This document shows positions 33,261 to 44,091 of a DNA stretch of 64,000 nt, one piece after another (the first letter of the stretch is position 1; each line of letters begins with the position of its first letter). The position numbers and the translations under genes were made by a program. Below the pieces are notes generated by a model. It worked only from the letters and a program-made list of their open reading frames with translations, was not told the DNA's origin and did no database searches. Source of the stretch: Siphonodentalium dalli. Lineage: Eukaryota > Mollusca > Scaphopoda > Gadilida > Siphonodentaliidae. The stretch covers positions 57,279,949 through 57,343,948 of the forward strand of contig CP136065.1 in the NCBI GenBank assembly GCA_032622095.1, in the 5' to 3' direction.

Positions 33261-34207
33261 CTGAAAATGCAAAGGTCACATTTTAAGTCACGGTTAAGTG
33301 CCGAACAGGAATAATATGGCAACCATTTAGGAAGTAATATAATCAAGCACTAGCAACTGATGACGCTCTCCGGTGTCATTTCGATCTTTCCAAAATGTGG
33401 GAACCTTTTTTAACAGTTCAAAGTTGTCTATTTTGGCAATTTAACTTTACTTTGGTATGCACGTTCCAAATCTCTTTTCCAAATTTCTGTAAACCGCTCC
33501 TGGATTGAATAACCTTGTTAAAAGTAGTTATTTTACAATCCAAATTTAATAACACACACCGTCATTCTTATATAGTAATGAAATGCAGTGACTCTCGATG
33601 GTGAAATCGTTTTTGTAAGTTTATCACCAACAGATGTGTCCTGAATCGAGGCATAGCGTCTGAATACTAACTTATCAGTTTCATGCACCCAAACAAGTAC
33701 ATAATATGTCTTTAATATAATAGCTCAATTTATTTTTAAATAACTAAAATTTGGAAAATAATCTGTCAGTTTGAAAAAGAAGATGTTTCTTTAGAAATAT
33801 CAACCGAACTAACTTATTCCAATTAAGACCTAAATTTTATTAGAAATTTCTTGAAGTAACTGAAATTTCGTTACTTGTCCAACAGTCTGATTCAAAATGT
33901 GTATATGGGAAATGAAAGTCAAAATATGTTGTTCATGATTGGAAGATGTTTGGGGCTTCTACATGTCAACCTATATTAGTTAAAATTCAAATAAGTCGAT
34001 CTAGAATTGCTTTGTTCCTGTGACATGATCATTTGGAGATCAAAATTTATACCAGGAAATTCTGATTCTTTATAATCTCAAATAATATTGGGGAAAGTTA
34101 TGTAAAATTCTATTCATGTTCCTGGGAATCAGGACTGTATAATTCCAGACTGGTACTGGGATACCCCAGTCATGGATTTACCCTCCTACTCATCACATGA
34201 TACATAC

Positions 34208-34354
34208 CTCATCTTTGCCCTGGAACAGGTATTCACCGCCAGTACTCAGTCGCACTCGGAAAACATTTGGTCGCTTGGTATAATCGGATGGTACATTACA
34301 TGTGGCGTTAGTCAGGTCCGAAGTAGGTTCATGATGAATGCAGTTATTAGGGTC
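34208..34354 (-). CDS. Beta-spectrin PH-domain exon 3 (central strands)
   Basis: A 147-bp exon, phase 0 to phase 0, with acceptor CCACTCACAG and donor GTATGT. It encodes DPNNCIHHEPTSDLT, then CNVPSDYTKRPNVFRVRL and ends GGEYLFQGKDE. The DY-KRPNVFRVRL and EYLFQGKDE strands are diagnostic for spectrin PH domains. The loop before them is shorter and different from the vertebrate one. An almost identical short sequence, TTAGGGCCCTGTGA, follows the acceptor region at about 34378-34391, suggesting a small local duplication of the 3' splice site. Confidence 0.9.
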
Positions 34355-34595
34355 CTGTGAGTGGAAAGCATATATATTAGGGCCCTGTGAATCAGGAGTT
34401 TGCCGTCAAATTGAATCTTGAATCGAATCAGGGGTGTGATATTCGTGAATTGAATTTCAAATCAAATTTATGCATCGGTCATTGATGCGAATGGGGACAG
34501 CAATATAAACATTGAAGTTCCCCAGTTGAAATTAGTGATGTTCACCCATTAGTCACCTCGATTATATGGGAGGCCAAATTCACATTTATTAATAA

Positions 34596-34800
34596 TTGCA
34601 CTGAAGCGCAATTCAATTGCGCTGAAGCGCAAAATCCAGTTTGATTCATATCAATTGCGCTTCAGTGCAATTATTGTTACAAGCTTACACCCCTGAATAG
34701 ATAGGTTATTCCATTATCATCAATTCATATGGGATATCCACTAATTGCGCTTCAGCCCAATTATTATTATTAATTAGCTTACACCCCTAGATAGGTAATC
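34596..34800. repeat. Palindromic 16-20-bp motif cluster
   Basis: AATTGCGCTTCAGCGCAATT-like palindromes are repeated, bounded by TATGGGAGGCCAAATTCACA. The same boundary and motifs recur inverted at 39290-39450. Confidence 0.75.
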
Positions 34801-35324
34801 TATTCCATTATCATCAATTCCTATCTGATACTGATGGGAAATTTTGATCTGCCATTTAATTTTTTGTGTTTCACACTCATTGTTGATGACTTGGAAGTTT
34901 TATGGTTTATGCCAATATGGCAAAGGGGATGTCAGACCTGATAACTTAGGGCAAGGTACGCAAGCACCACACCAGCACACCGAGTAGGCAGATAAAAACC
35001 AGCGTGATGTGTCGACTGGTACCGGAAGGCGTGAACCCACGGCTATCTAGAAGTCAACAAAAATGGTTAGGATAGTAGAAAGGCTGATTATTCATCGGTT
35101 ATGTAAATTTTTAATAACGCGATAATGGTATAAGGCATATACATGTATCTATTAAGTATACAGAATAGTTACACACCCATGTAGTTCCACAAATGTATAG
35201 ACCAAGCTTAGCTAGGTTATCGTAGTACATTGAATGAATAGTTCCTCACAAATATAATTAAAGGTTATTGTAGCCCATAGGATGAGTATTGTTTGTAAAT
35301 TCCTAAATATATGGATATGATGTA

Positions 35325-35800
35325 TCATGTACATTACCCTTCCCCATCTCACAGTTATGATGTACAGTACCCCATCTCATCTCACTTATGATGTACATTA
35401 CCCCGTCTCCATCCCAGAGTTACATTGTACAGTACCCCCTCCCCATTCCTCAGTTATGATGTACATTACCCCTCCCCATATCAACGTTATGATGTACATT
35501 ACCCCTCCCCATATCAACGTTATGATGTACATTCCCCTCCCCATATAACGGTTATGACGTACAGTACCCCCACCCCATTCCACAGTTATGATGTACATTA
35601 CCCCTCCCTATATCAACGTTATGATGTACATTACCCACCTCTCCATTCCAGTTACAGTTATAATGTACATTACTCCCTCCCCATATCAGTTATGATGTCC
35701 ATGACCCCCCTTCCCCATCTCACAGTTATGATGTATATTACCCCCTCCCCATCTCACAGTTATGATGTACATTACCCCTGCACATCTCACAGTTATGTTT
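35325..35800. repeat. Minisatellite of about 33 bp, about 14 copies
   Basis: CAGTTATGATGTACATTACC followed by CCCTCCCCATCTCA, with length variation. It lies in the spectrin intron between 34355 and 39958. The phrase TATGGCAAA..GGGATGTCAGACC occurs on both sides (34915 and 35809), so the array sits within a local duplication. Confidence 0.85.
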
Positions 35801-36084
35801 TATGCCAATATGGCAAATGGGATGTCAGACCTAATAACTTAGGGCAACTATAGTTACAGGTTATCGTCTCCCACTTAAAAGTAGTTACTCACAAATATAG
35901 TTAAATGTTATCGTAGTCCATAGGATGAATATTGTTAGTAAATTCCTAAATATATGGAAAGAGTTAAATGGTTTCCATACATGCATGCATACAGCATAAG
36001 TTATATCGCTGTCAGATATCGTATATTGAAATTTAAAACCTTATTATAAATGGCACACCTTTTCTGGTGGTAAGTTTAGGTATA

Positions 36085-36090
36085 TGTTTA
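36085..36090 (-). promoter_or_regulatory. Possible polyadenylation signal for the exon at 36160
   Basis: A minus-strand AATAAA about 70-75 bp after the stop near 36160; the position is accurate to within a few bases. Confidence 0.35.
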
Positions 36091-36159
36091 TTGTTATACA
36101 GTGTTTGACTATCGGTATATCTTGATGTACAAAAAAAAGCGGAGGAGACTGAAGATAAT

Positions 36160-36413
36160 TTAGGTATTTATTTTTAATGTTTCATATTCTATATACGCCC
36201 AAAACCCTGTCCACCAATTACTGCCTGTATCAGAGGATATAAGTGGCAAAGCCAAGTGGTACGTACATGTTGAAACTATGGGATATCTTTTATCATCGAC
36301 AAAATCTACCGTAAATTTCATGGCAAAGCCCCTGGAATTATAGTTCTGCATATCATTTAAGGATTGGATCTGCCCGATCTGGGTTGGTGGATCACCATAT
36401 TTGATGTTATTTT
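36160..36413 (-). CDS. Unrecognised possible terminal exon inside a spectrin intron
   Basis: An open frame follows a strong acceptor, TTCTTTCTACATTTCAG, and runs to TAA at 36162-36160. In phase 1 it encodes NNIKYGDPPTQIGQIQ, then SRGFAMKFTVDFVDD and NWWTGFWAYIEYE before the stop. It looks like compact globular protein, and a polyadenylation signal follows. It lies on the same strand as beta-spectrin, between its exons at 40034 and 34354, but its phase does not fit the spectrin junction. It may be the end of a nested gene or of a retained gene fragment. A GTACGT inside it (36266-36261) could be an alternative donor. The family is not recognised. Confidence 0.4.
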
Positions 36414-37598
36414 CTGAAATGTAGAAAGAACTAAAAAATTTCACCAATTAACAATTTGGACATGTTCATTTGTTGTTGACAGTCTGAATAATTTATTATT
36501 GTTATCACAAATGTTATCAATAAGCTGTTAATTCACTGTATACTATAAAAACCATTGGCTGTCACACCTTTAGTCGTTAAAGATACGGGCGGCCTTCCCT
36601 GCGGGTGTAGGTTTTTAAATAGTCACATCCACTAAAACTGCCTTAACTCTTTCACCACCGAATTTACACAGGTAAGTTATCCAGGACACCGGGTTTGCAG
36701 CAGTTTATATGGAAATTCTTTGTCTCACACGTGTGGCATTCATACTGGTATTTACAGAAGTGGTAGGTAGGGACACCCATATATTGTCATGACCAGTGAC
36801 AACTGCCCATCAATTTGCAATACCTGCCAATGGATGACGTCATATTATTGTGATTATATCATCATGGTAATGCATGCCATGCATGAACAGGTGCGTAAAT
36901 ACATTTGAACTCAATATATACTCTCAGGTTCCAAATAAACATGCGGGCATGTTTATTAATTTGGACTGAAAAATACACAACATCACGTTTATTTGGCAAT
37001 GAGATACATAGTGAAAATGCCATCACTATTATTAATATTAGCAAAATTTACAGCCCAGCACTCATATTTGGCCATCACGTTTATTTGGCACCTGAGAGTA
37101 CTGTTACAGTTAACTTTATTTGCAATATTTCAACACAAAGTATATTCACCAAACCCACATTCAAATAGTTAGCATTATATCCAACACATTTCATAATTTT
37201 AGCATATGTGGTGATTAAGAATGTAATTAGAAGGTGTACAATGAGCATTATGATGAGAACAGACCAACAGTATGCCCAAGAAGGCACTATTTAACTGAAA
37301 TAAACCCATTATCCCGCATTTAGGCTCACGTGTATATTCAACTGTGATCATATGCTAATGAATTATGAGTAACTTTCCAAAAACAACTGCCAATGATCTC
37401 AATGCATTCACAAAATGTTTATGCATGTCAATCTCATGCTTACATCATGCACTCGCAGCTATTATTATTGAAGTCCCACTATTGGCGGCACAGTGAATTT
37501 CGTTAACATTGCGTCGAAAATAGGAGACACTAGATGGATACCACAAAGGAAACGTCATTAGAAAGGGCAACAATATAACAATAACATGATTTTTGAGG

Positions 37599-37738
37599 GC
37601 GTTATGGTTTATTAACGGCCCGGCTGGAATGATTAACAGCCCAATGGCCTATTAGCGGCCCGAGACGAAGTCGAGGGACGCTAATAGGCCCGAGGGCTGT
37701 TAATCATTCCAGAGGGCCGTTAATAAACCATAATGCCC
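37599..37738. repeat. GC-rich hairpin element
   Basis: GGGCGTTATGGTTTATTAAC is inverted at 37715-37738, and CTGGAATGATTAACAGCC is inverted at about 37690-37712. The loop is around GAAGTCGAGGGACG. It is a likely MITE. Confidence 0.75.
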
Positions 37739-38079
37739 GATGAAATCATGTTATTACTATTATTACCACAGTTTTTGGACATTTGATCCATTTGAGGATT
37801 TAGTGGAATAATGAAGTAGATTACGAGAGAAATATTTTCAGGAACATTTAAATTTGATATCATTTGACTTGTCAGCTGACACGGACTGACGGAGTCTCGA
37901 AAATAGGACAGGGGAAAAACCAGCATTGGAGACGAGTAACAACCAATGAGAGGTAGACAGCTAAAAGTATCAATGCATACTTACGCTTAATACAATAATT
38001 CAATCATATAGCGTGAATTCCAATCATAAAACCACTATAGTGTCGAGGAAATCGGATACATCTTCCCATTATTTTCTTG

Positions 38080-38245
38080 AAATAAACACGCCAGATCGGA
38101 AGTTGAAGGGACGTAACTCTCGCGATAATAAACGAGATCTATAGTTTCCGGGCGGCGGGCCGATATTGAACTAGGCTTCTCATTATCGGCCCGCGGCCCG
38201 CTGTTTTGGTAACAATACGCTATTTGGAACGCCCCGAAAAACATT
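38080..38245. repeat. Imperfect GC-rich inverted repeat
   Basis: GGCGGGCCGATATTGA and TATCGGCCCGCGGCCCGC nearly pair. No gene is visible around it. Confidence 0.45.
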
Positions 38246-39285
38246 ATCAATGGCCTAGAGAATGCCCTATAAAGTGGTAATAATCTTCTTTATTTCATAA
38301 ACGTGTGTTATCGATACGTGTTTGTGATAAAGAATAACAAACTAAATCAATCGGTGCATGTGTATCTGATTAAAAGCACCACACCTGTCAGCATTGTTAC
38401 GTCAACTTTTTGGGGAAACCCAGGGAAACCACAAAATAGTAGTTGTGATGTCATACATGTGCTGTCTATATTTAGGCCGGGAACATCTCAGTGTGGCCGT
38501 ATTTGTCATGTCTGCGTGTTCAACTATCAATTAGTATCGATACAGACTATCACCCAAATGATATCTAGGTCGCCAACCAATAAAATCATTAGCATATCCC
38601 TGTAAACATGGTATTATTGCCTGTTATTCTCAAAAATTATTCTCTGCCTGCTAAAGCGGGCTGCGGTGGTGAACGTAAATTACGTCATGCCCGCTAAAGC
38701 GGGCTGCGGTGTTGAAAGAGTTAAACAGAAAGAATATTATATAATAGACATACAATGTATATTGTTCTTATACAAATCATAAATATCACGTACATTGCAT
38801 GTTATTGTCATGTTTGTACCCTTGGTTATGTAAACAAACATTAAAAACATTACGTTATGATTGTTTTATAGGCAAACACTTGGAACTACCGCATTGTCCA
38901 ATGAAAATGTTCCGTTGCACTGTGGAATGCATAGATAAAATTATTGGCGCAATCAACAATTGCATTCAAATCATACCAATTTTACACCAGGTTTGCATGA
39001 GCTCTGTTTGTTGGGATTCAGTGATTTTTTAAATGAATGAATTGATAGGTAACTGACATCTTATAGTTTGATGTATATACAGAATACACCCATAGTAACC
39101 GAAAATATTAGTGAGTGAAATTGTGGTTTTTAAGCACGTGCCTTTTCGTAAGTGGTTAAAACCACAATAACATGAGTGGTGAAAATTTGGTACTCTCAGC
39201 TACTATGGGGGGTATGTTATCTGCACCATGATTATTATTTTTTCCAGTATTTAATCATTAATTAACTGGGGGTTAGCCATATATG

Positions 39286-39450
39286 GGAAAATAATTGCGC
39301 TGAAGTGCAATTCAATTGTGCTTCAGCACAATTAATTTTGAATTGCGCTGAAGCGCAATTGGTTGCGCTGAAGTGCAATTGATTGTGCTAAGCGCAATTC
39401 AATTGCGCTGAAGCACAATTATTAATAAATGTGAATTTGGCCTCCCATAC
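39286..39450. repeat. Palindromic motif cluster, second copy
   Basis: Eight or more copies of TTGCGCTGAAGCGCAATT-like sequence followed by TGTGAATTTGGCCTCCCATA, the inverse of the boundary at 34566. Confidence 0.75.
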
Positions 39451-39454
39451 GATT

Positions 39455-39690
39455 ATGCATTTTATCTTCTGCAAATTAGGGAATATAGAAACTTCCCAGA
39501 AGGGAAAAAGTAACTAAAAATATTGTTAAAATAAGACTATAGATACTTCCCGGAAGATGAGGCCTAAGCAGAATGAGGTCTCCAGAGAGTGAATTTGGTG
39601 ATGCTAGCCCACTGTGCAGGATAGTATCACTAAATTCACCCTCTGGGGACCTCATTCTGAAAACGACAGACACGCTATTTGCAGGCTTGT
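39455..39690. mobile_element. MITE family 1, partial
   Basis: Right half with GAAACTTCCCAGAAGGGAAA and one end hairpin (about 39570-39660), ending GACACGCTATTTGCAGGCTT. Confidence 0.7.
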
Positions 39691-39894
39691 TACAATTCAG
39701 TTTATCAAACCAGAGTAGACAAAATTTCCTAAATTTGTTATTTTTACCAGGTTTGTAAAAGAAATTGTCCATTCAATCGTGTTATTATCAAATTATTTAA
39801 AGATCTATATCACGGCCACTATTTATTGCAGGTAACCTTGTTTTTAATTTTTTGAGAATGTTTTCACTTGAAAACAGTTCCGTGGGATGATGAG

Positions 39895-39975
39895 CAGTAA
39901 AATGTACAGCATACTTACTTAGATAGCATGTTTTTAGTAAAATGTACAGCATACTTACTGAGATAGCATGTTTTT
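39895..39975 (-). repeat. Tandem duplication of a spectrin exon-intron boundary
   Basis: About 50 bp spanning the end and donor of the exon at 39959 is present twice in a row. Minus-strand units read ACATGCTATCTCAGTAAGTA and ACATGCTATCTAAGTAAGTA. Only the first continues the open frame. Confidence 0.85.
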
Positions 39976-40034
39976 GGTCTTTGTAACTGGACAATGTTGG
40001 TCCTCGTAAAACGCTATATAATTTCTCCCAAGAT
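39959..40034 (-). CDS. Beta-spectrin PH-domain exon 2
   Basis: A 76-bp exon that starts with one base completing arginine and ends at phase 0. The acceptor is ATTCATCTACTTCAG and the donor GTAAGT. It encodes SWEKLYSVLRGPTLSSYKDQ and KHAIS. SW-x-x-x-Y-x-V-L followed by L-x-x-Y-K-D is the second and third strand pair of spectrin PH domains. The joined protein continues with DPNNC from 34354. Confidence 0.9.
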
Positions 40035-40110
40035 CTGAAGTAGATGAATACAGATATTAAAATAGTATAAGAAGACACCTTGTTAGAATTCTCTGAAAGT
40101 AGACCCCAGA

Positions 40111-40338
40111 TTAACCCTTTCATGACAGGAGCTGCTCTGGTGATCATGTGCCAGTGCTTATGGGAGACTTGCATATATAGGAGAATGCACTAGCTTACAC
40201 GGTAAAGGTAAATATTGTTAGGCCAATCTATTCTCTTATATATGAGAGGCTCCCTATGGGAGACTCGCATATACAAGAGAATGCATTGGCACAGGGTTTT
40301 CACAAAATTTCAGGAAGCTCCAGTCATGGAGGGGTTAA
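40111..40338. mobile_element. MITE family 4
   Basis: TTAACCCTTTCATGACAGGA at the left, CAGTCATGGAGGGGTTAA at the right, TTAA at both ends. It lies 77 bp upstream of the spectrin exon at 40034, inside the intron. Confidence 0.8.
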
Positions 40339-40521
40339 GCATTCTTCTCATATGGCGACTGTTTGCACAATCAGTTAAGAGGTTGAAATCCACACAAATG
40401 TGCATTTAAGTCCTTTCATGTCGCAGTTGCTGTAGCTAATTTTGAAGCTGCATGTCGCCAGTAATTATAGTGTAAATGTGTATGTTGCATTATGTGTCAG
40501 AAACATCTTCAGTTTGTCCAT

Positions 40522-40945
40522 TTAACCCTTTACCCAACAAAACGGCCAAAAACGCCCAAATAAAGCTTCAACAGCCTAAAATACCCTGTGCCAATGCATT
40601 CTCTTATATATGCGAGTCGACCATAGGTCGCCTCGCATATATAAGAGAATGCATTGGCCTAACAATTTTTTTAAATAAATGTTTCTTACAATTTTTAGGA
40701 CATAAAATAAAAAACATCCATTACCCTGCAGGGAGCCCCACACATATATAGAAGCATATATAAGAGTGTCGTCTGCTCATGTTTGTCTGGGGATCTGTAT
40801 GGGTGAAATTATAAAATTGTTTAAAGAATACAAGAAAAAATTATTAAAATTGTAAAAAATTGTTAGGCCAATGCATTCTCTTGGTCGACTCGCATATATA
40901 AGAGAATGCATTGGCACAGGGCCGTTCTGTTGGGTAAAGGGTTAA
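40522..40945. mobile_element. MITE family 3 with family 5-like interior
   Basis: It has the TTAACCCTTTACCCAACA ends of family 3. The interior contains CATTACCCTGCAGGGAGCCC and GTATGGGTGAAATTATAAAA, as in family 5. The second hairpin is partly deleted. Confidence 0.8.
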
Positions 40946-41111
40946 GTACAAAATCATTGACACAACTTATAAATTTATTTTAACTCAAAGTTTTATCTGA
41001 TTACTGATTACCAAACAGAAATTTTTCTGCCTTTGCCAAAATAGACTGTGATATGTGGCGCTATTCACAAACTTGGATAAATTGCAAAGTGATTCAGAAC
41101 TACTGCTAGCA

Positions 41112-42985
41112 GTTGAGTGCATGACAGTGTATTACCTGTTGAGTGCATGACAGTGTCTTACATGTTGAGTGTATGACAATATCTTACCTGTTGAGTTTAT
41201 ATGACAATGTCTTACCTGGCGAGTGCATGACAGTATCTTACCTGTTGAGTGCATGACAGTATCTTACCTGTTGAGTGCATGACAGTATCTTACCTGTTGA
41301 GTGTATGACAGTGTCTTACCTGTTGAGTGTATGACAGTATATTACCTGTTGAGTGTATGACAGTATCTTACCTGTTGAGTTTATATGACAGTATCTTACC
41401 TGTTGAGTTTATATGACAGTATCTTACCTGTTGAGTGTATGACAGTGTCTTACCTGTTGAGTGTATGACAGTGTCTTACCTGTTGAGTGTATGACAGTGT
41501 CTTACCTGTTGAGTGTATGACAGTGTCTTACCTGTTGAGTGTATGACAGTATCTTACCTATTGAGTGTATGACAGTATCTTACCTGTTGAGTTTATATGA
41601 CAGTATCTTACCTGTTGAGTGTATGACAGTATCTTACCTGTTGAGTGTATGACAGTATCTTACCTGTTGAGTTTATATGACAGTATCTTACCTGTTGAGT
41701 GTATGCCAGTGTCTTACCTGGCGAGTGTATGACAGTATCTTACCTGTTGAGTTTATATGACAGTATCTTTCATGTTGAGTGTATGACAGTATCTTACCTG
41801 TTGAGTTTATATGACAGTATCTTCATGTTGAGTGTACGACAGTATCTTACCTGGCGAGTGTATGACAGTATCTTACCTGGCGAGTGTATGACAGTATCTT
41901 ACCTGTTGAGTTTATATGACAGTATCGTTCATGTTGAGTGTATGACAGTATCTTACCTGGCGAGTGTATGACTGTATCTTACCTGTTGAGTTTATATGAC
42001 AGTATCTTTCATGTTGAGTGTATGACAGTATCTTACCTGGCGAGTGTATGACAGTATCTTACCTGGCGAGTGTATGACAGTATCTTACCTGTTGAGTTTA
42101 TATGACAGTATCTTTCATGTTGAGTGTATGACAGTATCTTACCTGGCGAGTGTATGACAGTATCTTACCTGTTGAGTTTATATGACAGTATCTTACCTAT
42201 TGAGTGTATGACAGTATCTTACCTATTGAGTGTATGACAGTATCTTACCTATTGAATGTATGACAGTATCTTATCTATTGAGTGCATGACAGTGTATTAC
42301 ATGTTGAGTGTATGACAGTATATTACCTGTTGAGTTTATATGACTTACCTGTTGAGTGCATGACAGTGTCTTACCTGTTGAGTGTATGACAGTATCTTAC
42401 CTGTTGAGTGCATGACAGTGTCTTACCTGTTGAGTTTATATGACAGTATCTTACCTGTTGAGTGTATGACAGTATCTTACCTGTTGAGTGTATGACAGTA
42501 TCTTACCTGTTGAGTTTATATGACAGTATCTTTCATGTTTAGTGCATGACAGTGTATTACTGTTGAGTGTATGACAGTGTATTACCTGTTGAGTGCATGA
42601 CAATATCTTACCTGTTGAGTTTATATGACAGTATCTTACCTGTTGAGTGCATGACAGTGTATTACCTGTTGAGTTTATATGACAGTATCTTACGTGTTGA
42701 GTGCATGACAGTGTATTACCTGTTGAGTGCATGACAGTGTATTACCTGTTGAGTGTATGACAGTGTATTACCTGTTGAGTGCATGACAATATCTTACCTG
42801 TTAAGTTTATATGACAGTATCTTACCTGTTGAGCGCATGACAGTGTATTACCTGTTGAGTTTATATGACAGTATCTTACCTGTTGAGTGCATGACAGTGT
42901 ATTACCTGTTGAGTTTATATGACAGTATCTTACCTGTTGAGTGCATGACAGTGTATTACCTGTTGAGTGTATGACAGTATCTTAC
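41112..42985 (-). repeat. Minisatellite built from a spectrin 5' splice site, about 70 units
   Basis: The plus-strand unit is TTGAGTGTATGACAGTATCT followed by TACCTG, 26 bp, with a 28-bp variant containing TTTATA. On the transcribed minus strand this reads CAACAGGTAAGATACTGTCA. That is the last bases of the spectrin exon at 42986 (CAACAG) followed by the start of its intron. The array begins exactly at the exon's own donor, so the splice site has been copied tandemly into the intron. Most units keep a good CAG|GTAAG match; some have GTAATA or have lost the GT. Confidence 0.9.
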
Positions 42986-43076
42986 CTGTTGGATGCCTTC
43001 TTCGTGGTGGATTCCCATTCATGTTTCCTTGTGAGCATTCCTTCTTGGGATACATCGGTCGCTGCCATCGCACCTT
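42986..43076 (-). CDS. Beta-spectrin PH-domain exon 1
   Basis: A 91-bp exon after acceptor TTTCTTTCTTCACAG, starting with two bases of a codon and ending with AG of arginine or serine before GTAAGA. It encodes GAMAATDVSQEGMLTRKHEW and ESTTKKASN. EGxLxRKHEWE and KKAS are the first strand and loop of spectrin PH domains. The next base comes from 40034 and completes R, then SWEKLY. Its donor is the founding copy of the minisatellite at 41112-42985. Confidence 0.9.
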
Positions 43077-43240
43077 CTGTGAAGAAAGAAAATAAATATT
43101 GTAGAATTCAAAGATTGATTCCCATTAAAAGGATTGACCAGGTTTGAATGTCTCAAAATGGTTCAAAATTATTATTATACCTCACTGGAAAGCATCCATA
43201 ATAAAATGAAATAGATTCCATAAGTATTAAAAGATTATAG

Positions 43241-43490
43241 TTAACCCTTTTATGATGGAAGCTGCGCTGGTGCAGCATTAACGATACTGTGCCAGTGTAT
43301 TCTCTTATATATGTAAGTCTCCCACAGGGAGCCTCACATATATAAGAGAATGCACTGGCTTACAAGGTCAAGGCCAATGTATTCTCTTATATATGTGAGG
43401 CTCCTTATGGGAGACTCGCATATTTAAGAGAATGCATTGGCACAGGGTTTTCGCAAAATTTCAGGAAGCTCCAGTCATGGAAAGGATAAT
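43241..43490. mobile_element. MITE family 4
   Basis: TTAACCCTTTTATGATGGAA at the left, two hairpins, CTCCAGTCATGGAAAGGAT at the right. Confidence 0.75.
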
Positions 43491-43754
43491 TAGTTTCCAA
43501 GAAAAAAACAATAACTCCACAAGTTTGGTTTTATTGTGAAATATTTTAGGATACTCAGTAACTCCGATTCATGAAGGAATTTTTTGAGGCATTCACAGGA
43601 ACAACTTTATCCAATGACAATAAATACTAAATTAGTTCAATCTCAGACTTTCAAACTAAGCCTTCCAATGTAGATATTAATTATATAACCATTGATATAT
43701 TAATACATGTATAAACGAGAAACAGAATAGGAACACATAACACTCTCCACCCTG

Positions 43755-43970
43755 AGTATCCCAACAAATCCAGATCATGTCTACAAGAAACCCATATTGG
43801 GTTTACGATATTCCTGAATCTGGTCTACAAAATACCCGGATTAGGTTTACGATATACCTGAATCCGGTCAACAAGAAACCCTGATTGGTTTACAATATTC
43901 CTGAATCCAGTCTACAAAAAACCCAGATTGGGGTTACAATATTCTTGAATGCAGTCTACAAGACACCTGG
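43755..43970. repeat. Tandem repeat of about 55 bp, 4 copies
   Basis: ATTCCTGAATCCAGTCTACA recurs with AAACCCAGATTGGGTTTAC between. Confidence 0.75.
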
Positions 43971-44091
43971 AAAAAACACAAGAATGCTGGAGCAAACTGA
44001 ATTTTAATATAAATTATTTTCTTCTGAACAATTTTTCCCGGGGTTCTCGTCTTCTTTCATAGTTCTTGTGGAAAGAATCCAGGTGTTTGGA

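Larger units (their letters stand above)
33123..43076 (-). other. Gene model: beta-spectrin, C-terminal PH-domain exons
   Basis: Four minus-strand exons (43076-42986, 40034-39959, 34354-34208 and 33260-33123) join in phase to give one continuous C-terminal protein segment. It contains RKHEWE, KKASN-R-SWEKLYSVL, a divergent loop, the PNVFRVRL strand, GGEYLFQGKDE, the LWISKI helix and a basic tail with SQTLPTP. This is the order in the pleckstrin-homology domain and tail of beta-spectrins. That domain binds phosphoinositides and helps fix the spectrin skeleton to the plasma membrane. Introns are 2.95, 5.60 and 0.95 kb. Earlier spectrin repeats must lie beyond 43.1 kb, and I could not find them in this window. 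Confidence 0.88.

Noticed and set aside
36862-37044. Minus-strand frame starting MLILIIVMAFSLCISLP, resembling a signal peptide
   Set aside because: Short, in AT-rich intron, without splice sites or a following domain. Hydrophobic starts arise easily in such sequence.
38867-39032. Plus-strand Cys-rich frame (KHLELPHCPMKMFRCTVEC) after TTGTTTTATAG
   Set aside because: Possible exon but no family, no partner exons and no consistent donor; left out of the features.
41699-42974. Open frames with repeated LLSLYDSI and similar
   Set aside because: Translations of the spectrin splice-donor minisatellite.
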